A stretch of DNA of 64,000 nt from an uncultured Bacteroides sp. (GTDB lineage Bacteria; Bacteroidota; Bacteroidia; Bacteroidales; Bacteroidaceae). The notes beneath the pieces were generated by a model, which had not been told where the DNA came from, did no database searches, and saw only the letters and a list, made by a program, of their open reading frames with translations. The stretch covers positions 1,798,001 to 1,862,000 of the forward strand of contig NZ_OY781099.1 in assembly GCF_963676325.1 (NCBI RefSeq), in the 5' to 3' direction. The translations under genes and the position numbers were made by a program. Shown here piece by piece: positions 34,661 to 41,151 of the stretch (positions are counted from its first letter, which is position 1; each line of letters opens with the position of its first letter).

Positions 34661-35689
34661 ATGAGAACACTTCTTACAGCTATATGCATTTTAGTTTCGC
34701 TGACGGTTTATAGTCAGTCCGACGAAAAGAAATCAGCAATAGATAAAGCGGTTGAGCTTATGGATAATGGCTTCCCCGATGATGCCATTGCCATGCTGGA
34801 GAAAGCAAAAAAGCAAGATCCCAAAGATTTTACCTATGATTATGAAATTGCTTATGCTTATAGTATAAAGAAGGATTATAAAAGTGCCATAGAGAGCTGT
34901 AAGAGAGCGGCGAAATTTGCCAATGCGTCAGATCTTTGCTATCAGATGATGGGTAACAGCTATGACTATTTAGGCGAATCCGAAAATGCTATAAATGCAT
35001 ATAAAGAAGGATTGAAGAAATTCCCTGATTCCGGCAGATTGTATCTCGAGCAAGGCATTGTACGTTGGATTCAAAAGAAAGAAGATGAAGCAATCTCCTT
35101 ATTCGAAAAAGGAATTTCGGTAGATCCTACCTATCCTTCCAACTATTACAATCTGGCAAAGTTTTACTTAGGTACAACAGAAAAAGCCTGGGGAATGGTT
35201 TACGGAGAACAGTTTATGAATCTGGAAAGAAATACAGAACGGACAGAGAATATGAGTAAATGGTTGTATGAAGCATATAAGTCGGGCATAAAGATCAAGT
35301 CCGGTTCATCTTTTGCTGTAAGCTTTAGTAAAACCATTATGGCTGAACCCAATAGTTCAACTGATTTAACCAAATCAAAAGCCATGTTTGGATTTACAGT
35401 CTACGAACCATTACTTGCGCTATCTATTATAAATGAGAAAACAATTGATCTGAACTCATTAGATAAAATCAGAACTAATTTTATAAAGCTCTATTTCTCC
35501 AGAAAGTTTGAAGAAAAAGTCCCGGTTGTTCTTTTTGAGACAAATAAAATAATACTCGATGCCGGACATTATGAAGCGTATAACCATTGGTTGCTCATGA
35601 AGGGCGATGAAGAAGGCTTTTCAAAATGGAAGTCGGCCAATGAAGATAAGTGGAACAAATTTGTAGAATGGTATAATAAGAATAAATAA
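34661..35689 (+). CDS. Exported TPR-repeat protein
   Basis: 342 residues. A signal peptide (to about residue 19, VYSQS) is followed by at least four tetratricopeptide repeats between residues 25 and 175 (for example DYEIAYAYSIKKDYKSAIESC and YLEQGIVRWIQKKEDEAIS). The C-terminal half (180-342) has no recognisable domain and ends in a tryptophan-rich KWKSANEDKWNKFVEWYN. Probably a periplasmic scaffold or binding protein; its target is not evident. Second gene of a two-gene unit. Confidence 0.8.
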   Translation: MRTLLTAICILVSLTVYSQSDEKKSAIDKAVELMDNGFPDDAIAMLEKAKKQDPKDFTYDYEIAYAYSIKKDYKSAIESCKRAAKFANASDLCYQMMGNSYDYLGESENAINAYKEGLKKFPDSGRLYLEQGIVRWIQKKEDEAISLFEKGISVDPTYPSNYYNLAKFYLGTTEKAWGMVYGEQFMNLERNTERTENMSKWLYEAYKSGIKIKSGSSFAVSFSKTIMAEPNSSTDLTKSKAMFGFTVYEPLLALSIINEKTIDLNSLDKIRTNFIKLYFSRKFEEKVPVVLFETNKIILDAGHYEAYNHWLLMKGDEEGFSKWKSANEDKWNKFVEWYNKNK

Positions 35690-35726
35690 TCGTTCATAGC
35701 GATAGTTGAATTGCTCGCTTTTTGTA

Positions 35727-35768
35727 TGAGGGGGATTAATCTGTGATAGATTGGTCCTCTTTTTTTTA
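35727..35768 (+). terminator. Terminator after the TPR gene
   Basis: An imperfect stem (GAGG and AATCT on the left, AGATT and CCTC on the right) followed by eight or nine T residues. Confidence 0.6.
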
Positions 35769-35825
35769 GTCACAGATGATGATGATGGTGAAAACAGGTG
35801 AGAGGTTAGTCTCACCCGCTTAAAG

Positions 35826-36094
35826 TTATTGCCTGTCTTTGCACGCAGTTACCAAACATTGCCCTTTTAGTGCCGTATTTAGCTGAGCATTGAGAATGAT
35901 CATCTCCTGATACATCTGGCGCACCTTCTCGGATAGTTCAAAGTAGTCCGTTTCAAACCGGTGATTTGCTCCATGAGGTAGTCGAACTGGCTCTTTACCA
36001 GATCGGTGAACTCCTGAACCTGCTTGGCATCCTTCTTTTTCAGGAAGGGAAGAAGCACTTGCAGAATGTTTATTATGCCGTCTATAATTTTCAT
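35826..36094 (-). pseudogene. Frameshifted second copy of the small coiled-coil gene
   Basis: The frame starts MKIIDGIINILQVLLPFLKK and is collinear with the protein at 543-812 up to ...YLMEQIT. There one base is missing near 35958-35959, so the intact frame breaks and ends after a few unrelated residues (open frame to 35900). Restoring the base recovers the homologous C-terminus (ETDYFELSEKVRQMYQEM, ending in CKDRQ) to a stop at 35826. Unlike the first cassette, no amidase follows; 35.7 kb marks unrelated genes. A sequencing error at this base cannot be excluded. Confidence 0.8.
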
Positions 36095-36129
36095 TTTTCT
36101 GTTTTTTATTTATTGGTTGAATTAAAGTA

Positions 36130-36162
36130 GGAGAGGCTTCTCCTGAAAAGGAACCGCCTCTC
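36130..36162 (-). promoter_or_regulatory. Intercistronic hairpin, second cassette
   Basis: GGAGAGGC pairs with GCCTCTCC between the second HU-like gene and its small partner, matching the hairpin at 475-510 in position and stem sequence. Confidence 0.55.
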
Positions 36163-36184
36163 CGGTTTGCTCTTTGCTACTCGC

Positions 36185-36610
36185 TTACACTCCGGTTTTA
36201 GAAGCAGCAACAACCTTTACCGGAAGCTTGGCTACTTGCGAGTAGGCCAGCGTTTTTTGCATGTTGGTGAGCAACTTACCCGGACGGAAGGCGATTCTGG
36301 TTCCACGAATCATGGAAGAGGTGTACTCGTCTTCCTTCTCGGCACCCTTGCTGCTGATTCCAATCTGGAAACTGCCAAAGTTTCCCAGGCGCACAATCTG
36401 ACCTTTCGACAAGCTTTGCTTCATCGACTCAAGCACACTCTCAACCACTGCCGATACATCCGCCTTGGTTACCGTACAACGCGCGTTTACATCCTCACAA
36501 AGCGAATCAAAATCCATTTCGCCATAAGCTTGCGCGTGCGCATAATACTTTGCCGGTTCTGTAATTCTGGAAGGGTTTTTTCTCATTACAACTGAATATT
36601 TTACACTCAT
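36185..36610 (-). CDS. HU/IHF-like DNA-binding protein (second copy)
   Basis: 141 residues, collinear with the protein at 39-458 (shared MSVKYSVV start, GEMDFDSLCEDV, GNFGSFQIG, FRPGKLLTNM and SQVAKLPVKV). Same HU core near residues 75-115. It is intact although its downstream partner gene is broken. A TATCTTTG box at 36674-36681 (minus) fits a promoter. It is divergent from the DUF4248 gene. It probably binds DNA in the replication module around it. Confidence 0.9.
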   Translation of the reverse strand: MSVKYSVVMRKNPSRITEPAKYYAHAQAYGEMDFDSLCEDVNARCTVTKADVSAVVESVLESMKQSLSKGQIVRLGNFGSFQIGISSKGAEKEDEYTSSMIRGTRIAFRPGKLLTNMQKTLAYSQVAKLPVKVVAASKTGV

Positions 36611-36828
36611 CTTTTTCTGTTTTTAATTGATTATTGCTACTTGCTGATGGCCATCTCTCTCTTGTTAACTCTACAAAGATAGGTTACTTGCAATGGGGCA
36701 AAACAGTAGAACGTATTGGGGTATATCAGAGTGATTTACTTACAATGATAAAGCATTATATCGCCTTTAATTCTTGGATTATTGACTGAAAATTCGTAAC
36801 TTTATAAGGACAAAAAAGAATAAATACT

Positions 36829-37059
36829 ATGATAGAATTAGAAGAAGACTTTAAAATCAGAGCGTATACCAAGGTTGAACTGGCCGGTTTGTATAATCCC
36901 GGCATGTGCATAAGCGGAGCGCTGCGTACACTAGCGAGGTGGATGTCGGGCAACAAAGCCCTTGTAGCGGAGCTTTCCCGCCTGGAGTACAACCATCGGA
37001 ACCGTATTTTTACACCAATGCAGGTGAAGGTTATAGTTGGTTATCTGGGAGAACCTTGA
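36829..37059 (+). CDS. DUF4248-family small protein
   Basis: 76 residues. The pattern F-K-I-R-AYTKVELAGLYNPG, A-L-R-T-L-ARWM, L-x-x-L-EYNHR, FTPMQVKVIVGYLGEP is that of DUF4248, small Bacteroidales proteins usually found beside HU-like, replication and amidase genes in capsule or prophage-like regions. Fold and function are unknown; the YLGEP end and the basic middle may indicate a DNA- or protein-binding helical domain. It is the only plus-strand gene in this module. Confidence 0.87.
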   Translation: MIELEEDFKIRAYTKVELAGLYNPGMCISGALRTLARWMSGNKALVAELSRLEYNHRNRIFTPMQVKVIVGYLGEP

Positions 37060-37219
37060 AAAAAGCTTGATTTGATTGCATGAAAAAGGAGAGACCTAGG
37101 TGGTTCTCTCCTTTTTAGTGGTTAGGGATAAATGGTTATAAAGCAAGCAATGAACTTGCCCATAAATAAAACACTGTAAATCTACAGTAAAAATATTTTA
37201 TATGCAAGTGAATACTGAA

Positions 37220-38599
37220 TTATTTACTATTTTTTATAAGCCACTCCATAGGAGGCACATAGTTTTCAATCTTCGTCATACTCTTGTTATGCGAGAAATA
37301 CACCGTGCCAGTCTCACCGTTACGGTGCTTGGCGGCAATCATCATACCCAGACCCTCGGTGGGGTAGCCGCTCTCTTTGTCCGTTGTTATGCCAACCAAT
37401 GCCGGGCGATAAAGTAAAAATACAAGATCCGCATCCTGCTCAATGGCACCCGATTCACGCAAGTCCGACAGCTGTGGGCGTTTGCCGGGACGGTTCTCCG
37501 AGTCACGGTTCAGCTGACTGAGCAGAATTACCGGACAGTTGAGCTCCTTGGCAAGCAACTTCGCCTTGCGGGTGGCGATGGCCACTTCCTGTTCCCGGTT
37601 GCGAAGCATCTTTTCGCCCGTTCTCATCTCGGTAAGCTGCAGGTAATCAATGAAGATGATGTCGCATTTACCCTTACTTTTCAGCAAACGAGCCTCGGCG
37701 CGGATATAATCCATGCTCATCGACGGATTATCGTCGATAGTGATAGGTAGTTTGGCCAGTTCCTTTGCTGTGCTCTGCGCCTCAATCCACTCGTTGGGCG
37801 GAGTCAGTCCGCTGCGCCAGCAGTGTGGGTTCACGTTACTTTCCAGCAGAATAAGACGGTCGCCCAATCGCTCGCCCTGCATCTCGATGCTGCAGAACAG
37901 CGCGTTGAATCCCGCTTTGGCAGCCTCCTTGGCCAGGTGGAGGGTAACCATTGTTTTACCCACCGCCGGACGTGCGGCAATAATTGCCAGGTCGCCATTC
38001 TGCCAACCGGCGGTCAGCTTGTCCAGTTCGTCCAGCCCGGTAGGAATACCAGTAACACCATTTTCAGACTCCTCCCTCCTTTGGGCGGCCAGCTTAATGG
38101 TGTCATCCATCAGCACATCCATTTCACGGGCAGTTTTTTGCCATGCCGCATCCTTGCCAATGCCGTCGAGCAACTCCTGCGTTTCGCAAACCACATCCTC
38201 CGTGTACACCGTTATGTCCGTAGCTTTGGCCAGCGATTTGCTGAGCCCCTTTATCAGCTCCCGGCGAATGAAATAATCCTTCAGCGTCAGCGCATGCGTT
38301 TCCAGGTGAGCCGAGCTCACCACCTCGCTGCTAATCTGCACAATAACGTACGGACCGCCCACCTTTTCCAGCTCGCCGCGGCGTCTCAGCTCCTCGGTCA
38401 CGGTGATGATGTCGATGCTGCGCCCCTCGTTGAACATGCATTCTATTGCGCTGTAAATCATCCCGTGCCTCTCCTCGTAAAACATTTCCGGCCGCAGATA
38501 CTGACTTGTCAGTGCCATAGCCTTTGTCTCCAGAAGCAGAGCTCCCAGAACCGCTGTTTCGTAATCGAGCGCAAAAGGCATGTTGATATGTTTATTCAT
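37220..38599 (-). CDS. DnaB-type replicative DNA helicase of a mobile or phage-like module
   Basis: 459 residues. The N-terminal DnaB domain (LDYETAVLGALLLE) is followed by a RecA-like helicase core from about residue 185: IPTGLDELDKLTAGW, Walker A AARPAVGKTM, IDYLQL (Walker B), LSQLNR and the DLRESGAIEQDADLV arginine-finger region. It would unwind DNA ahead of a fork. It follows a primosome-like gene by 23 bases and its GC content is clearly higher than that of the surrounding intergenic DNA, so it is likely a mobile-element helicase and not the chromosomal dnaB. Confidence 0.9.
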   Translation of the reverse strand: MNKHINMPFALDYETAVLGALLLETKAMALTSQYLRPEMFYEERHGMIYSAIECMFNEGRSIDIITVTEELRRRGELEKVGGPYVIVQISSEVVSSAHLETHALTLKDYFIRRELIKGLSKSLAKATDITVYTEDVVCETQELLDGIGKDAAWQKTAREMDVLMDDTIKLAAQRREESENGVTGIPTGLDELDKLTAGWQNGDLAIIAARPAVGKTMVTLHLAKEAAKAGFNALFCSIEMQGERLGDRLILLESNVNPHCWRSGLTPPNEWIEAQSTAKELAKLPITIDDNPSMSMDYIRAEARLLKSKGKCDIIFIDYLQLTEMRTGEKMLRNREQEVAIATRKAKLLAKELNCPVILLSQLNRDSENRPGKRPQLSDLRESGAIEQDADLVFLLYRPALVGITTDKESGYPTEGLGMMIAAKHRNGETGTVYFSHNKSMTKIENYVPPMEWLIKNSK

Positions 38600-38622
38600 A
38601 CTAATGATTTAATATATAAAAT

Positions 38623-39261
38623 TTAATAAATTTCATCGTTAAGAAAAGATTTGTCTCTTAAGTAGTTACAAGCCCTCTTTATGTAACGCGTGTCATCCAC
38701 CCCCATATAGTAACTGTAAATCTGTTCCACAGCCATTTTACGTTCCTTTTCCGAAAGTTTTGTCCACTCCTTGCGTGCTGCCCCAATCTCCCTTTTCCGG
38801 GTCATTGTTGTTTCATGAAACTCATCCCAGAACTTCTCGAACATCTCCTCGCTATATGTTTTTTTATGTTCCCAGTTCTCGGCAGGTTTGCTGGTCCACA
38901 AGTCATAATTAACCACCTTCACGCGGGTAATGCCCGACATGTTTGTAGGAATAATTTCAACTAATTTTTTCTGCTCTATTTTGGTGAAAAAGCGTCTTGT
39001 TTTGTGCCTTTTCCAATGGAACAACCCGGCCCATTTTACGAAGCTCATCAGTGACTCACCTCTTTTGCATTCAACGTTACAAGAGCGGATGTTGGCAATA
39101 GAATCTTTGTAATTAACTTTGGTAAGCACCATTAAAAATGCTTCCAGGTAGGTGAACTCACTTTCTCTCTGGTTTAAAGCTTCAATTAATAACGCTTTGG
39201 GTACTAAAATGTATCCCTTTGTTAGTGCATCATAGGGCAAAATGTTTTTCTCTTCGTTCAT
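38623..39261 (-). CDS. Primosome/replication-initiation-like protein
   Basis: 212 residues. The N-terminal half (LEAFLMVLTKVNYKDS, SLMSFVKWAGLFHWKRHKTRRFF) looks like the winged-helix module found in phage replication initiators and DnaD-like primosomal proteins, with basic KRHKTRR in the recognition region. The C-terminal half (FWDEFHETTMTRKREIG, EWTKLSEKERKMA, RYIKRACNYLRDKSF) resembles the helical tail that contacts the helicase. Its position directly upstream of dnaB supports a helicase-loading role. The family name is not certain. Confidence 0.68.
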   Translation of the reverse strand: MNEEKNILPYDALTKGYILVPKALLIEALNQRESEFTYLEAFLMVLTKVNYKDSIANIRSCNVECKRGESLMSFVKWAGLFHWKRHKTRRFFTKIEQKKLVEIIPTNMSGITRVKVVNYDLWTSKPAENWEHKKTYSEEMFEKFWDEFHETTMTRKREIGAARKEWTKLSEKERKMAVEQIYSYYMGVDDTRYIKRACNYLRDKSFLNDEIY

Positions 39262-39686
39262 TTGTAAGTGGTTTACGTGGTAATTAAATTATTGCTTCTC
39301 AGCTAACGGATGCAAAAGTATGCAAACCGGAAATGCGTTCCAAATATTTGGTGTGAAACGGCGTGAAATGTGTGTAAATATGAGACTATGGTGGTTAACG
39401 ATGTTTTTTGGTGTGTTTTGAGATTATTTGGCTTTACGGGGATGGAATTATGATGAAACTTTTAAACAAAACTGGGGCCCCTACTTGGGCCCCGTTTTTT
39501 GCTCGTTATGTATTTGATTAATAGCCGTTTGCAGAGCCCTTAAAAATTTAGGTGCACGCGGATGTGTCACAGAATAAACAAATAAGAAAATAAGTTTATA
39601 ATAAATTATAAACCGCTCAATTTGTCTTTTTTGAATTATAAAACCGGGTAAATGAAATCTTCAATAGTTTACAAAATTGGTGATAT
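39262..39686. other. Intergenic region in the replication module
   Basis: 425 bases with one strong GC-rich hairpin at 39474-39500 and no recognisable gene. No iteron-like direct repeats were seen. Confidence 0.55.
39474..39500. terminator. GC-rich terminator hairpin
   Basis: GGGGCCC pairs with GGGCCCC around CTACTT and is followed by GTTTTTT on the plus strand. On the minus strand AGTTTTGTTT follows, so it may end transcription of the minus gene at 39687 as well. Confidence 0.65.
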
Positions 39687-39962
39687 TCAGTCTTTCGTGG
39701 ATAATCTTCTTTTGTATGCGTCAGGTGGTCCCCATGCCTTGACAATCATATTCGCAAGTCCGGGAGCCAACTGTCTGTCGTTTTCATCATATCCGTTGGC
39801 CGTTAGCATTTCAAACATAACCTTCGATTCTCTGATCTTTTTTCTGAATTTCCGGGTGGCTGTTTCCGGTCTCGAGTAACCTGTAAAGTAGAGCATTGCA
39901 AAGTCAGATACTCTGATAAATCCTGAAAATTCATTCAGCGGATTTTCGTCTGTGTAATTCAT
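39687..39962 (-). CDS. Divergent DUF4248-like small protein
   Basis: 91 residues. Although not obvious at first, it follows the DUF4248 layout: FIRVSDFAMLYFTG, then ETATRKFRKKI, then MLTANGYDENDRQLAP, LANMIVKAWGPP. Aligned with the protein at 36829-37059, the tyrosine, alanine, aromatic and final G-x-P positions correspond. It may be a paralogue bringing the same activity to the other end of the module. Function unknown. Confidence 0.65.
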   Translation of the reverse strand: MNYTDENPLNEFSGFIRVSDFAMLYFTGYSRPETATRKFRKKIRESKVMFEMLTANGYDENDRQLAPGLANMIVKAWGPPDAYKRRLSTKD

Positions 39963-40744
39963 AAGTGATATGTTTTTTGATGATTAATAATTTGTGAAAT
40001 AAGCTTTTAAAACAAACTTTTTAAAGCGGGGCGCAAAGATAAATAAATTAACTTAATATAAACAAATGTGTTTAACTATTTAATTTTTATGCAAAAATAA
40101 ATGTATTAATAAATAACTATGTATCTGTGCAATGCATTCTGTAATTTCTATAATTCTCAGAACGTTACACTCATGACTACATAAAAATGTATTAAATTTA
40201 TTCTAGAATAATTTTTATTTATTGGAGAATGGATTTTATTTATTGAGGAATGGTTTGGGAAGGTAAAGGCAATAATTTTAGCTATATGAATAATAAATCT
40301 TTTTACTATCTATGCGCTATATTTTTTCTTTTATGTGCTAATGAGGGGTTCTAATTTATTTGCAAATATAATTGTGACTTTATTTTATATTTATTTTCTT
40401 TGATATGTTGACTTATTGTGAAATAATATAGTATTAAAATACAGTTTTATATTATTGTAATATAGGGCATCCTAATCTTATTGTATACCGCTTATATGTT
40501 AAATATTAGACTTTTCTAATCTCCTTAAAATAGTTTCATTTTATGCATATTTATTTGAAAAATAATTTTATCTTTGTATAGATTCTGATTATGGTTAAAT
40601 TTAAGTGCTGATTTTAACCAACTCATTATTTCCTGAAACTTAAAAAGAAAACACAGGCAATCAAGCTTAATAAAACATTCATCCGTTTGGATTTGTTTTT
40701 TATAATGATTGCACATAGAAATATATTTTTAAATAATATACCTT
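39963..40744. other. Long AT-rich intergenic region before the ferredoxin gene
   Basis: About 780 bases without a convincing gene. It holds a two-unit copy of the intergenic repeat (40200-40251), a TATCTTTG box (40569-40576) that may be the ferredoxin promoter, and a roughly 165-base leader after it containing a GGTTAAA/TTTAACC hairpin. Confidence 0.6.
40200..40251. repeat. Intergenic repeat, two-unit copy
   Basis: Read on the minus strand it gives CCATTCCTCAATAAATAAAA then CCATTCTCCAATAAATAAAA, the same two-unit structure as at 23730-23785 but inverted, ending in ATTCTAGAAT. Confidence 0.6.
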
Positions 40745-40990
40745 ATGTCTGAAACAATTAAACAACAACTTGTCAACTCTCAGGCAGTCATGCCTAAGAG
40801 CCGTAAACGTATTGATGAAATACCGTTCCCGAGAATTGATCCTGAATTTTGTATTGACTGCGGAGAGTGCAGGGCCATCTGTCCCAGTAAGGCTTTGGTT
40901 ACTCTCGATGATGTAGTGTTTATTAATGAGTCCAAATGTAGTAAATGTCGCTTGTGTGCGGCTGTTTGTCCCGTAGAAGCTATTCATTGA
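40745..40990 (+). CDS. Small 2[4Fe-4S] ferredoxin-like protein
   Basis: 81 residues. Two cysteine motifs, CIDCGECRAICP (near residue 36) and CSKCRLCAAVCP (near 64), each able to bind one [4Fe-4S] cluster, preceded by a basic 30-residue N-terminal extension (MPKSRKRIDEIPFPRI). Likely a soluble electron carrier. It stands alone between its leader and a very strong terminator, so its redox partner is unknown. Confidence 0.88.
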   Translation: MSETIKQQLVNSQAVMPKSRKRIDEIPFPRIDPEFCIDCGECRAICPSKALVTLDDVVFINESKCSKCRLCAAVCPVEAIH

Positions 40991-41023
40991 GTTTGCCTCA
41001 TTTAGAACGTTAGTGATAAACTG

Positions 41024-41083
41024 ATAAGCCTGCCATAAGTATCGTAGGTTGCTATGATACACTTATGGTAGGCTTATTTTTTG
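41024..41083 (+). terminator. Very long terminator after the ferredoxin gene
   Basis: A 17-bp outer stem (from ATAAGCCTGCCATAAGT, one G-T pair) and a 7-bp inner stem around GTTG, followed by six T residues. Confidence 0.9.
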
Positions 41084-41151
41084 CCCATGCTGCAAATAAT
41101 TCTTATCTTTCCGCAGTAATTAGTTATCTCACAAATTTATAAATCATAAGA

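Noticed and set aside
36101..36128. Further copy of the dispersed repeat near TTTTTATTTATTGG
   Set aside because: Only the AT-rich core is shared; the ATTC/GAAT inverted ends and the CCATTC linker are absent, so it may be chance.
37823..38626. A 267-codon plus-strand frame opposite the DnaB gene
   Set aside because: It is a shadow of a GC-rich coding strand; the product has no domain-like features.
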